Source: an uncultured Bacteroidales bacterium (GTDB lineage Bacteria; Bacteroidota; Bacteroidia; Bacteroidales; UBA932). Taken from it: DNA of 22,814 nucleotides. The notes under the pieces are model-generated. The model saw only the letters and a program-made list of their open reading frames with translations. It searched no databases and was not told where the DNA came from. The stretch is from contig CAKUVA010000030.1 of assembly GCA_934693135.1 (NCBI GenBank), positions 1-22,814 of the forward strand. The letters are read 5' to 3'. Numbering within the stretch: the first letter of the stretch is position 1; the number at the start of each line of letters is the position of its first letter. Shown piece by piece: positions 1-8,050 of this stretch. The translations under genes were made by a program, and so were the position numbers.

Positions 1-82
1 TCTCGACAACCAGGCATGGCTGGACAACGTTACGAGCGGCGACTACCAGAAGTATTACGAGAATATGTACGGGAACTCGTAA
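1..82 (+). CDS. 3' end of an unidentified protein gene (partial)
   Basis: An open frame enters from the left edge and ends at TAA (80-82). It encodes about 26 residues, ending in YYENMYGNS. I do not recognise the family from so short a tail. The codons mostly end in C or G (CTC, GAC, AAC, GGC, TAC), and the stretch is about 51% GC, unlike the A/T-ending codons of the genes that follow. The next gene starts 46 nt downstream on the same strand, and no terminator or promoter box is visible between them, so the two may be cotranscribed. That the frame is coding is inferred only from its openness and its codon pattern. Confidence 0.55.
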   Translation, partial: LDNQAWLDNVTSGDYQKYYENMYGNS

Positions 83-128
83 TTGGTCGCTATCTATTAG
101 ACTATTCATTGACTATCAATAAATAACC

Positions 129-1337
129 ATGAAAATATCTTATGAAACATTGGCCGTGGCAGCAGCTGCGGCCATGTCATTTGTCGCAGTCAATTGGGCA
201 TATTTCAAGATATTGAAAATAGCTAAAGCTAAAGATTTAGTAGATAATCCAGATGCTCGTAAACTGCAAAAATGCCCAGTCCCGGTCATGGGGGGAATTG
301 CTGTATTTATTGGAGTGGTATCTGGAATCTTGACTGGACTTGCTATACAGCATTCGGCTGCCATCCCAATAACCCCTCGTTTGCTTCCGATAGTTTGTGG
401 CATGGTAATCATGCTCTATACTGGAGCAATGGATGACATAATCGGCTTGACACCACAAAGCCGTATTGTTATAGAGATACTTACTATGTTGGGTTTGATA
501 TTTGGCAGTGGTAATTGCATTGACACTTTTCATGGTATGTGGGGGATAAACAATTTTTCGTGGTGGTTAGCTGTTCCTCTCTCAGTTTTCGCGGGAGTGG
601 GAATTATAAACGCCATAAATATGATAGATGGTGTGAATGGATTATCAAGCGGCTTGTGTATAACGTGTTGTATCTTTTTTGGAACGGAATTTATCAAGGC
701 AAACGATTTGCCGAACACAGTGCTTGCTTTCAGTATGGCTGCGGCTCTTTTTCCATTTATGGTACATAATGTATTCGGACTTCGTAGTCGCATGTTCATC
801 GGAGATGCCGGGACAATGGTTATGGGAATCTTGGTAAGTTGGTTCGTTATGTGTACATTAAGCCACGATACTCCAGTCAGATACTATGCAGACGCTTCCG
901 GTGTTAATTTGATAGCCCTTTCTCTTGCTATTCTAAGTGTACCTGTCTTCGATACGTTGAGGGTTATGTCAATGCGAATTGCACATGGTAAGAGTCCATT
1001 TCATCCAGACAAGACTCATCTGCACCATGTGTTCGTCGGTATTGGTATCAGCCATAGCATAACTTCATTGAGCGAGATACTTATAGATATGTTAGTAGTT
1101 TTGATATGGGGATTGTCGGTAGTATTTGGTGCATCAGTAGAGTGGCAACTATATATTGTTATTCTTTCTGCCGTGATTTTTGTCTGGGGAACTTATGCCT
1201 TCTTAAGGTATCAGCTTATGCATGACACTAAATTCCTGCATGAGTTGACATCATGGAGTATAAAGACTCATCTTGGAAGAACGGAATGGTGGCAGCGTTT
1301 AACTTCTCTGTTGGATGCTCCTGAGGATAAGATGTAG
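129..1337 (+). CDS. WecA/MraY-family undecaprenyl-phosphate sugar-1-phosphate transferase
   Basis: This 402-residue, very hydrophobic polytopic membrane protein belongs to glycosyltransferase family 4 (WecA/TagO/MraY). Such enzymes transfer a sugar-1-phosphate, usually GlcNAc-1-P, from a UDP-sugar to undecaprenyl phosphate on the cytoplasmic face. This starts O-antigen, capsule or other lipid-linked glycans. Visible motifs are the Asp pair MDDIIGL (D102-D103), NMIDGVNGL with D167, FIGDAG near residue 223, and the cytoplasmic His motif HPDKTHLHH (H292-H300), which is typical of the WecA branch rather than MraY. The length fits Bacteroidota homologues. The ATG at 129 has no Shine-Dalgarno sequence but lies in an A-rich context. 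The gene ends just before the terminator at 1372-1409. The acceptor and exact sugar cannot be read from the sequence. Confidence 0.93.
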   Translation: MKISYETLAVAAAAAMSFVAVNWAYFKILKIAKAKDLVDNPDARKLQKCPVPVMGGIAVFIGVVSGILTGLAIQHSAAIPITPRLLPIVCGMVIMLYTGAMDDIIGLTPQSRIVIEILTMLGLIFGSGNCIDTFHGMWGINNFSWWLAVPLSVFAGVGIINAINMIDGVNGLSSGLCITCCIFFGTEFIKANDLPNTVLAFSMAAALFPFMVHNVFGLRSRMFIGDAGTMVMGILVSWFVMCTLSHDTPVRYYADASGVNLIALSLAILSVPVFDTLRVMSMRIAHGKSPFHPDKTHLHHVFVGIGISHSITSLSEILIDMLVVLIWGLSVVFGASVEWQLYIVILSAVIFVWGTYAFLRYQLMHDTKFLHELTSWSIKTHLGRTEWWQRLTSLLDAPEDKM

Positions 1338-1371
1338 TTTGAGGTGATACTCTCAATTTTAAAAAAACGAA

Positions 1372-1409
1372 TGGCCTCGCTTTATACTAGCGAGGCCTTA
1401 TCCTTTTTT
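1372..1409. terminator. Bidirectional intrinsic terminator between convergent genes
   Basis: A perfect 9-bp stem (GGCCTCGCT at 1373-1381 with AGCGAGGCC at 1389-1397) encloses a 7-nt loop. It is followed on the plus strand by six T (1404-1409). On the minus strand it is followed by the complement of the A run at 1361-1367. It therefore suits both the WecA-like gene (+) and the dnaN operon (-), whose last stop codon is about 220 nt away. Apart from this hairpin I see no gene or promoter in the 1338-1619 gap, which is simply A/T-rich. Confidence 0.85.
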
Positions 1410-1619
1410 ACATTATGTAAGCCAAGGTCAGATGAAGTTTTCTTAAGTTTATGTCTTGTTAAGTAGCGGTAATCTACTTTTACGAATACAAAGGTCGTAA
1501 AAAGATTAATTTCCTGCAATACTTTGTTTAAAATAAGAAAATTTTACTATCGTAATCCTTGTATGTGTGGTTTTGTAGAATATTTTTCTAAAAAACAGAG
1601 ATTATTTAGTTTCGTTCCA

Positions 1620-2993
1620 TTATAAAGATAGTGCAGCAGACTGTCCTGCAAGATATCCTGTGGAGAATGCTATTTGAAGATTATATCCACCTGTATCAGC
1701 ATCTGTGTCAAGAATTTCTCCACACAGATAGAGTCCTTCGCATTTCTTGGATGCCAATGTCTTAGGAACTATCTCGTCGACAGATACTCCTCCTGCAGTT
1801 ACAACGCATCTTTCAAATCCAACATAGCCGTCAATGTCGAATAACCAAGCTCTTATAGCCTGTACAAGAGCATTGAGCTTAAGTACCTCATGCCCTTTCT
1901 TTCCTGAAATAATTTCCGGATGACATTTCTGGAAGCATGGAATTAGCTCCCAAGGCATCAATTTACCAAGCAATACTTTAAGTGTCTGACGTAATGGTTT
2001 ACCATTGCTTCGTTTATCGGCTCTTACCTCGTTCCATAGATTCTCAACGCGTTTTTGAAATTCATTTTCGTTTACGCCAGGCTTAAGATCGAGCATTATC
2101 TGAACCTTGCAGCCATTGATAATAGCCTTTACAGCATTTCTGCTTATGGAAAATCCTGTCGGTCCTTCTATTCCTCCGTCAGTGAAGTCAAGATCTCCTT
2201 CCAGCTCCTGTACTATTTTTCCAGAGCATAAAAGCTTTAGTCCTATATTCTTGAGTTGGATTCCGCAAAACGAATTGCCGAGATCCGAAAGAGGTGTATT
2301 TCTGTCGATATGTCCTTTCAGGACATCCGGCTTCATTTCTGTAATAAGCTTGTATCCTTTCGGTACAAGGGCTGTCAATGAAGGGAAACATTGTTTCAAT
2401 GTATGTCCGAGGTTCATTGCGAAGTTGTATCCATCCCCTGAAGAACCTGTTGTAGGATATGAAAGACCTCCGGTTGCTATTATTAATCTTGATGTATTGA
2501 TATTCTGGCCGTTTGTTGAATGAATGGAGAAAATTTTGTTGTCGGAATCTTTCTCCTGATTGACGGATGCCACCTCAAAATTTGTTTCTATTCGTACGCC
2601 TGAACTGATGCATGCGTTAACAAGTGCATCTACGACATCCATTGACTTGTGAGATTTAGGGAATACACGGTCACCGCGTTCCGTTACCGATTCCATTCCA
2701 TGAGAGCTGAAGAATTCAACAAGTTTATCTGGTGTCAGGTTGTAGAATGATGGGCGTATTGCATTAGAATTTGATCTTATGTGTGAAGAAAATGCATTCC
2801 AATCTTTCATGTTTGTGAAATTGCAACGCCCTTTTCCTGTAATCATAATCTTTCTCCCCGGACGCGCCATTTTCTCCAATACGATTACTGAAACTTTTCT
2901 TGCTCCTTGTCGCATCTTATGCGCTGAGGCTGCACCATATGCGGCCATAAGCCCCGAAGCTCCTCCACCGATTATGGCAATGTCGTAATGCAT
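1620..2993 (-). CDS. HI0933-family NAD(P)/FAD-dependent oxidoreductase (BaiN/RdsA-like)
   Basis: This 457-residue flavoprotein belongs to the HI0933 (PF03486) family of predicted FAD-dependent oxidoreductases. The N-terminus carries the Rossmann dinucleotide-binding motif IIGGGASGLMAA (about residues 7-18). It is followed by the family signature RPGRKIMITGKGRCNFTN, and the C-terminus carries LYLCGEILDTDADTGGYNLQ, which contacts the flavin. Length and motif order match full-length relatives. The physiological substrate is unknown for most members; some gut relatives have been linked to bile-acid reduction, but nothing here shows that role. The ATG (2991-2993) overlaps the preceding stop by one base (TAATG), suggesting translational coupling as last gene of the dnaN operon. 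Confidence 0.92.
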   Translation of the reverse strand: MHYDIAIIGGGASGLMAAYGAASAHKMRQGARKVSVIVLEKMARPGRKIMITGKGRCNFTNMKDWNAFSSHIRSNSNAIRPSFYNLTPDKLVEFFSSHGMESVTERGDRVFPKSHKSMDVVDALVNACISSGVRIETNFEVASVNQEKDSDNKIFSIHSTNGQNINTSRLIIATGGLSYPTTGSSGDGYNFAMNLGHTLKQCFPSLTALVPKGYKLITEMKPDVLKGHIDRNTPLSDLGNSFCGIQLKNIGLKLLCSGKIVQELEGDLDFTDGGIEGPTGFSISRNAVKAIINGCKVQIMLDLKPGVNENEFQKRVENLWNEVRADKRSNGKPLRQTLKVLLGKLMPWELIPCFQKCHPEIISGKKGHEVLKLNALVQAIRAWLFDIDGYVGFERCVVTAGGVSVDEIVPKTLASKKCEGLYLCGEILDTDADTGGYNLQIAFSTGYLAGQSAALSL

Positions 2994-3556
2994 TATTTGA
3001 CGATGATATTGAAATCTAAAACTTTATTATTGCCAAAAAATCCTGAAATATGAATGTTCCCATCAGCTCTTGTACATAAAGGCTTGCGTGAGTCTAGTTC
3101 TATGGCTATAAGGTCTCCTGTGCGAATATATACACGTGCTGACGCCTCATGTATTGCATTTTCTATTATAGATACGGATCTTTTGTCTGTGTAAAATATT
3201 TCAGAATCTCCGGCATTGATACGAAAATTATTTTCGGCCAATGACTCTTTGTCGAAAAGTGGCGAGCTTAAGAAAGAAGTATGGTCAATGCAGGATGCGC
3301 ATGCATAATCTTCTGGATTACATCCGATGAGATTCTCAGGGTAGAGTAGTAATCCGTAATTAACGGAGTCGTAGTATCTTGAAGCGAATTTTTCACCGAC
3401 GCTCTTGCCTGGTTTGCATATTCTTGCAAATAATGCAGGTGTGAATGTTAGTGATTCAATATAATCAGGAGGGAAGAAATCCTCATTGTCTTTTTCCCAT
3501 GTCGTGTCCGGCCTTACAATGTATTTTCCGGATGCTGTTTTTGTAATTATATTCAT
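2993..3556 (-). CDS. Divergent fumarylacetoacetate-hydrolase-fold-like protein, probably non-catalytic
   Basis: This 187-residue protein resembles small bacterial FAH-family proteins by eye. The segment ALFARICKPGKSVGEKFA, then RYYD, matches the remembered region ELVLRICKNGK..EKFA..YYD. Near the C-terminus, YIRTGDLIAIELDSRKPL followed by NNKVLDFNI resembles the family end (GDLI.TGTP...LEGFI...LLEFEI). Where active members have an E-x-E metal-binding pair, this protein reads T-P-A, and the later Asp ligand region reads YGLLLYPENL. The acidic ligands therefore appear lost. I infer a pseudoenzyme or a protein with a changed role. The start overlaps the exonuclease stop by 4 nt (ATGA), and the stop overlaps the next start. 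The family call rests on remembered consensus and needs a profile search. Confidence 0.6.
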   Translation of the reverse strand: MNIITKTASGKYIVRPDTTWEKDNEDFFPPDYIESLTFTPALFARICKPGKSVGEKFASRYYDSVNYGLLLYPENLIGCNPEDYACASCIDHTSFLSSPLFDKESLAENNFRINAGDSEIFYTDKRSVSIIENAIHEASARVYIRTGDLIAIELDSRKPLCTRADGNIHISGFFGNNKVLDFNIIVK

Positions 3557-4458
3557 TTCCCTCCGCCGAAGTGTAGGAATAGTTGCTGTGCGGCGTCATC
3601 GAACTCCTTGCCTTCAAGAGGCTTGCGACTTTGCTTTGCAGCTTCTTTCTTTTCTGCTTCGAATTTTTCTTTCAGTAGTTCGAACTGGCGTTTGGTGTCT
3701 AAGGTGAATTCACCGTTCTGTATCCATGCGAAGTATGATGGCTCTGTCATGTATACTTCTCGGGCTGTCTTGCCTTTGTGCTTTCCGAAACTGATTACAG
3801 GCTCTCCATTCTCGCCAGCTACAAGCCTTCCGGCGTAGTCCACTGTCTTTGGCCTTCCTGCAAAGTTTGCAAGGTAACTTACATCATTCTTCAACTCTGG
3901 ATACTTGTCAAGCTGTCCCTTCAGAACTTCGTATGTGGCTACAGTGTCTGCTTCCGCGGTATGCGCATTTTCAAAGTCCTTTCCGCCACAATAGAATCTG
4001 TATGCTGCTTTCAAGTTTCTTGGCTCCATGGCATGATATATTGTCTGTACATCGACCATCTGTTTTTCGTGTAGGTTGATGTCTATAGCCTTATGACGAT
4101 ATTTGCGGACACGCTCTATTTCTTCGGCTAACATCGGTAAGTCGAATTTTGTAGAATTAAATCCCGCGAGGTCACTATCCTGAAGCCAGCTTACGATATC
4201 ATCCACTACGTCATAAAATTTCGGACATGAAACAAGTTCTTCGTCCTTTATGCCGTTTACGGCGCTTGCACTCGGATTCATGAGCCTTTGCCTGTTGTTA
4301 TCGTAGTCCCATGGGAGTAGTCGCCATGTCTTTATTCTTTCTTCGCCATCAGGAAGAACTTTAACAAAACTGAGTTCTGCGATTGAGTCTGTAGCGATAT
4401 TGAGTCCTGTACTTTCGATATCAAAGAACAGGAGTGGTCTTTCAAGTTTAAGGTTCAT
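3553..4458 (-). CDS. DnaQ-like 3'-5' exonuclease (DEDDh) with ExoX-like C-terminal domain
   Basis: The 301-residue protein has an RNase T/DnaQ exonuclease domain at about residues 8-180. All five catalytic residues are visible: D13 and E15 in FFDIEST, D106 in NSTKFDLPML, and H166 and D171 in HTAEAD. This makes it a DEDDh enzyme that removes nucleotides from 3' ends using two metal ions. The C-terminal part (about 220-260, VISFGKHKGKTAREV followed by PSYFAWI) resembles the small domain found at the end of exodeoxyribonuclease X-like proteins. It lies 2 nt downstream of dnaN, which suggests proofreading or repair work connected with the sliding clamp. It is not the polC/dnaE-embedded proofreading subunit; whether it replaces DnaQ epsilon is unknown. 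Confidence 0.92.
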   Translation of the reverse strand: MNLKLERPLLFFDIESTGLNIATDSIAELSFVKVLPDGEERIKTWRLLPWDYDNNRQRLMNPSASAVNGIKDEELVSCPKFYDVVDDIVSWLQDSDLAGFNSTKFDLPMLAEEIERVRKYRHKAIDINLHEKQMVDVQTIYHAMEPRNLKAAYRFYCGGKDFENAHTAEADTVATYEVLKGQLDKYPELKNDVSYLANFAGRPKTVDYAGRLVAGENGEPVISFGKHKGKTAREVYMTEPSYFAWIQNGEFTLDTKRQFELLKEKFEAEKKEAAKQSRKPLEGKEFDDAAQQLFLHFGGGK

Positions 4459-4460
4459 GA

Positions 4461-5582
4461 TTATTTGACCATTATAGGCATGACTATGCCGAATACTTTC
4501 TCACTTTGTGCATCCTCGTCAGAAGGCAACATGAGGGCGGATCTTCTCTTGTCTGCGAATTTCATGACAACTTCTCCGCATGTGAGGTTTGAGAGCATCT
4601 CTATTATATGTGTGGACTTGAAGCCGATAGATAGGTCGCTTCCGTCATATTGACAGGCAATCTTCTCATGGGCAGCAATTTCGAATCCCAAATCCTGTGC
4701 GGAAATTTCCAATGACCCTGGTGTGAGGTCGAATTTGATATGATTGGAGCCTTTCGGTGAACATACGGATATTCGCCTTACAGTGTTTAGAAGCTGTAAT
4801 CTATTTATCCTCAATATGTTGGAGTTGTTTTGTGGAATAATGGTTCGGTAGTCTGGATATTTACCTACTACTAAGCAGCATATTATGGTCGTACTGTCAA
4901 ATTTGAAAACTGCTACTTTGCTGTCGAACTTGACTGAAACCTTCTCAGTGTCTTTTCCTATGACTGATTTAAGCACAGCTGCATGGCGTTTGTTCAAGAT
5001 GAATGAACAAGGTGCCTCTGCCTTTACGTCATCTGCTGTGTAGCAGGTTAGTTTCTGGAGATCTGTAGCTACGAGGGTGGTGGCGTTAGGTGTTATGTCA
5101 AAGAATATACTATTTACGACCGGACGATTGTCTTCATCTGATGACGCATATATTGTCCTTCCGATTCCATCAGCCAAACTTAAGGCTGGGAATTCGACCT
5201 CAAATGCGTCATCGCCAGTCGTTTGACTCTGAGGATAGTCGTCAGGATTAAAATATGGAAGAGTAGAAGCTCCGCTTGCCCACGCGCACTCGAATTGATT
5301 GTCACTTATCGTGCTAATAGTCAAAGGTTGGTCAGGCAACTCTTTCAATAAGTCATTCAACTGCCTAGCTGGAACTGCGATTCTGCCTTCTTCCTCTGTG
5401 TTGTCCACAGCGATTTCTGTCTTCATCGTTATTTCTTTGTCCGATGCTGTCACTTCAAGCTTGTTACCTTCGAGAACGAACAAATAGTCCTCGAGGATGG
5501 CCTCTGTACTTTTAGCAGGGATGGCTTTTGATACTGTCAGTATGCCTTTGAGCAACTCTGAACTCGATATGACAAATTTCAT
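4461..5582 (-). CDS. dnaN: DNA polymerase III beta subunit (sliding clamp)
   Basis: This 373-residue protein matches the beta clamp in length and in its three-repeat architecture. The N-terminus is MKFVISSSELLKGILTVSKAIP. Internal matches include IAVPARQLNDLLKELP (repeat 1), VATDLQKLTCY (repeat 2) and the C-terminal end FGIVMPIMVK, which corresponds to the family's MP-containing C-terminus that forms part of the partner-binding cleft. The dimeric ring tethers DNA polymerase and repair enzymes to DNA. The gene heads a four-gene minus-strand operon and is not next to dnaA. A TAnnTTTG-type -7 box lies 37 nt upstream of the start. Confidence 0.97.
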   Translation of the reverse strand: MKFVISSSELLKGILTVSKAIPAKSTEAILEDYLFVLEGNKLEVTASDKEITMKTEIAVDNTEEEGRIAVPARQLNDLLKELPDQPLTISTISDNQFECAWASGASTLPYFNPDDYPQSQTTGDDAFEVEFPALSLADGIGRTIYASSDEDNRPVVNSIFFDITPNATTLVATDLQKLTCYTADDVKAEAPCSFILNKRHAAVLKSVIGKDTEKVSVKFDSKVAVFKFDSTTIICCLVVGKYPDYRTIIPQNNSNILRINRLQLLNTVRRISVCSPKGSNHIKFDLTPGSLEISAQDLGFEIAAHEKIACQYDGSDLSIGFKSTHIIEMLSNLTCGEVVMKFADKRRSALMLPSDEDAQSEKVFGIVMPIMVK

Positions 5583-5619
5583 AATATTTTGGTCTATTTT
5601 TATTCAATTTACACTTTTA

Positions 5620-5627
5620 CAAAGGTA
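5620..5627 (-). promoter_or_regulatory. Bacteroidota -7 promoter box for the dnaN operon
   Basis: On the minus strand the sequence reads TACCTTTG, a perfect match to the TAnnTTTG -7 consensus recognised by the Bacteroidota primary sigma factor. It lies 37 nt upstream of the dnaN ATG, giving a predicted leader of about 30 nt. I do not see a convincing TTTG -33 element at the expected spacing. Confidence 0.6.
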
Positions 5628-5675
5628 AATAAATTTCCTGAATTTTGGCATATAATTTGATTTTTCCTATCGCGT

Positions 5676-5689
5676 TGCCATTCGTGGCA
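5676..5689. other. Short inverted repeat upstream of htrA
   Basis: TGCCA (5676-5680) and TGGCA (5685-5689) form a perfect 5-bp inverted repeat around TTCG. The stem can be extended by G-T wobbles at both outer ends. It lies 38 nt before the htrA ATG, in the 145-nt divergent dnaN/htrA gap. It could be a small operator or a leader hairpin with a UUCG-type loop. It is short enough to be chance, and no T run follows, so it is not a terminator. Confidence 0.35.
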
Positions 5690-5727
5690 GTTTATATGGA
5701 AAAATAAAAAAAATATAGTGTTGTAAT

Positions 5728-7167
5728 ATGAGAAAATCTGTACTTACAGTGTTGGTCTCGGCTATAGTAGCCGGCCTCACGGCATTTGGGGTTGTGAAAG
5801 CATGCACGCCTAAGTTAATTTCTGAGGAGGGTGCAGTGTTGGCTGATGGCTCTGCTTATAGAACTGTCAATCTGTCAGAAACAGAATACCCTGATTTTAC
5901 ATATGCTGCTGAGTCGGCAGTTGATGCTGTAGTTTATGTGAAAGTGACCATAAAAAGTCAGGTGAATAGTTATGCAGATCCTTTCTTTAAGTTCTTTTTC
6001 GGTGATCAGATGACGCCGCAGTCAAGAGAACAGCAGGCGAGCGGTTCAGGTGTTATTATTCGTTCTGACGGATATATTGTGACGAATAATCACGTCGTTG
6101 ACGGGGCTACAAAGGTAGAAGTAACATTGAATAACAATAAGACATATTCTGCGACCATCGTTGGAACTGATCCAGCAACGGATGTTGCTATTCTTAAGAT
6201 TGACGCTGAAGGGCTTCCTGTAGTTCCATTCGGAGATTCTGATAAGTTGAGATTAGGACAGTGGGTTATAGCTATAGGTAGCCCTTATGATCTTAGGTCT
6301 ACCATCACAGCTGGTATTGTTAGTGCAAAAGGACGTCAGATGCCACATGAACAGGGGCAGTTTAAGATTGAATCGTTTATCCAGACAGATGCTGCAGTGA
6401 ATCCTGGAAATAGTGGCGGAGCGCTTGTTAACCAAAAAGGTGAACTTGTAGGTGTTAATACTGCAATTGTTTCACAGACAGGATCTTTTACTGGTTATTC
6501 ATTCGCTGTTCCTTCAAATATCGTTAAGCGTATAGCAGAAGATCTTATTGATTTTGGAAGTGTGAAGAGAGCTCTTCTTGGAGTGTCAATGACACCGATT
6601 GATGATAAAAGAGCGAAAGAATTGAAACTTTTTTCTCCAAAAGGAGTATATATAGAGGAGGTTCAGAAAGGTGGAGCGGCAGACAAAGCTGGTATCAAGA
6701 AGGGTGATGTTATTATCGCTGTTGACTCAACAGAAATTACCACTCCGTCTTCTGTACAGGAAAAGGTTAGTTCATATCATCCTGGTGACAAAGCCAAGAT
6801 TTTAGTTATGCGTGATGGGGAGAAGAAGGTTTTCGATGTGACGTTCCAGGGCACATCTCTTGAGACGGGTGCTAAGGACGTTGATGGTTCTGTAGCATTT
6901 TATGGCGCTAAACTGAAATCAGCTGATAAAGAGTCTCTTGCTCAGTTAGGATTGAAATCCGGAGTTGAGATTGTATCTGTTGGACCTGGCAAGGTTCAAG
7001 ACGCCGGTGCTCGTGAAGGTTTCATTATCCTCTATGTGAACGACCAGCCTGTAAGCAAGCCTGAAGATGTGGTTAATATAGCCAAGAAGGCTAAGAGGAC
7101 TGTATACGTTGAAGGTGTTACGGCATACGGAAAAGCATCCTACTTCGCTTTCGGCAAGGAAGACTAA
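5728..7167 (+). CDS. htrA: HtrA/DegP-family periplasmic serine protease with two PDZ domains
   Basis: The 479-residue protein starts with a basic, hydrophobic N-terminus (about residues 1-24) that acts as signal peptide or membrane anchor. The trypsin-like domain shows the full catalytic triad: H122 in VTNNHVV, D152 in PATDVAIL and S229 in NPGNSGGAL. A first PDZ domain follows (about 282-375, with GVYIEEVQKGGAADKAGIKKG trimmed here to GGAADKAGIKKGD), and a second, more divergent one lies at about 390-475. Family members degrade or refold damaged envelope proteins. A Cys-containing KACTP after the hydrophobic stretch raises the possibility of a lipoprotein, but the spacing is not a clear lipobox. 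The gene ends 14 nt before rpoD on the same strand, so the two are probably cotranscribed. Confidence 0.95.
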   Translation: MRKSVLTVLVSAIVAGLTAFGVVKACTPKLISEEGAVLADGSAYRTVNLSETEYPDFTYAAESAVDAVVYVKVTIKSQVNSYADPFFKFFFGDQMTPQSREQQASGSGVIIRSDGYIVTNNHVVDGATKVEVTLNNNKTYSATIVGTDPATDVAILKIDAEGLPVVPFGDSDKLRLGQWVIAIGSPYDLRSTITAGIVSAKGRQMPHEQGQFKIESFIQTDAAVNPGNSGGALVNQKGELVGVNTAIVSQTGSFTGYSFAVPSNIVKRIAEDLIDFGSVKRALLGVSMTPIDDKRAKELKLFSPKGVYIEEVQKGGAADKAGIKKGDVIIAVDSTEITTPSSVQEKVSSYHPGDKAKILVMRDGEKKVFDVTFQGTSLETGAKDVDGSVAFYGAKLKSADKESLAQLGLKSGVEIVSVGPGKVQDAGAREGFIILYVNDQPVSKPEDVVNIAKKAKRTVYVEGVTAYGKASYFAFGKED

Positions 7168-7181
7168 TGGATATTTATTAG

Positions 7182-8042
7182 ATGAGACAATTAAAAATTA
7201 CAAAATCGATCACCAATCGTGAAAGTGCATCCTTGGACAAATATCTCCAAGAGATTGGAAGGGAAGAACTTGTTTCACCGGAGGAAGAGGTGGAGCTTGC
7301 TCAAAAGATTAGAAAAGGTGATCAGCGAGCATTGGAAAAACTAACAAGAGCGAACTTGCGATTCGTGGTGTCTGTTGCGAAGCAGTATCAGAATCAGGGA
7401 TTGAGCCTTCCTGACCTTATAAACGAGGGAAACCTCGGTCTTATTAAGGCTGCAGAGAAATTTGATGAAACGAGGGGTTTCAAATTTATATCTTATGCAG
7501 TATGGTGGATTCGTCAGTCCATTCTTCAGGCTCTTGCCGAGCAATCTCGAATTGTTCGACTGCCACTGAACCAAGTTGGTTCCCTCAACAAGATAAACAA
7601 GGCTCTTTCAAAATTCGAACAGGAGAATGAAAGACAGCCTTCAAGCGAGGAACTTTCAGAGATGATAGATGTTCCGAAGGACAAGATTTCGGATACGTTG
7701 AGAGTTTCAGGTCGCCATGTGTCAGTGGATGCTCCTTTTGTTGAAGGTGAAGATAATAGTCTTTTGGATGTGCTTCCAAATGATGACTCACCAAGTGCGG
7801 ACAGAGGTCTCGTCAATGAGTCTCTCAACACTGAGATTGAAAGGGCTCTATCAACATTGTCAAGCCGTGAGCGTGAGATCATAAAGTCATTCTTTGGCAT
7901 AGGATGTCAGGAAATGACTCTTGAGGAAATAGGAGAAAGATTCGGATTGACGCGTGAGAGAGTTCGTCAGATTAAGGAAAAGGCGATTAGAAGGCTTAAG
8001 AGTCCTTCGAGAAGCAAACTTCTCAAAGGTTATCTTGGATAG
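7182..8042 (+). CDS. rpoD: Primary RNA polymerase sigma factor (RpoD/SigA type)
   Basis: The 286-residue protein is a group 1 sigma-70 factor of the compact Bacteroidota type. It has no region 1.1 and starts almost directly at region 1.2 ([20 protein letters not shown]). Region 2 contains [17 protein letters not shown], then [21 protein letters not shown] and the promoter-melting and -10 recognition stretch [17 protein letters not shown]. Region 3 covers about 120-200. Region 4.2 ends with the helix-turn-helix [20 protein letters not shown] followed by basic residues. It directs housekeeping transcription at TTTG/TAnnTTTG promoters such as those marked in this window. It lies 14 nt after htrA and upstream of argS, with a hairpin in between. 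Confidence 0.96.
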   Translation: MRQLKITKSITNRESASLDKYLQEIGREELVSPEEEVELAQKIRKGDQRALEKLTRANLRFVVSVAKQYQNQGLSLPDLINEGNLGLIKAAEKFDETRGFKFISYAVWWIRQSILQALAEQSRIVRLPLNQVGSLNKINKALSKFEQENERQPSSEELSEMIDVPKDKISDTLRVSGRHVSVDAPFVEGEDNSLLDVLPNDDSPSADRGLVNESLNTEIERALSTLSSREREIIKSFFGIGCQEMTLEEIGERFGLTRERVRQIKEKAIRRLKSPSRSKLLKGYLG

Positions 8043-8050
8043 CATTTATA

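Noticed and set aside
1410..1619. Possible small RNA or further gene in the A/T-rich gap after the 1372-1409 terminator.
   Set aside because: I see no -7 box in a useful position, no second hairpin with a T run and no open frame of note; it is more simply the 3' untranslated end of the dnaN operon.
2107..2523. Open plus-strand frame of 138 codons inside the HI0933-family gene.
   Set aside because: It lies wholly antisense to a gene with clear family motifs, has no own start context or promoter box, and its translation resembles no protein family.
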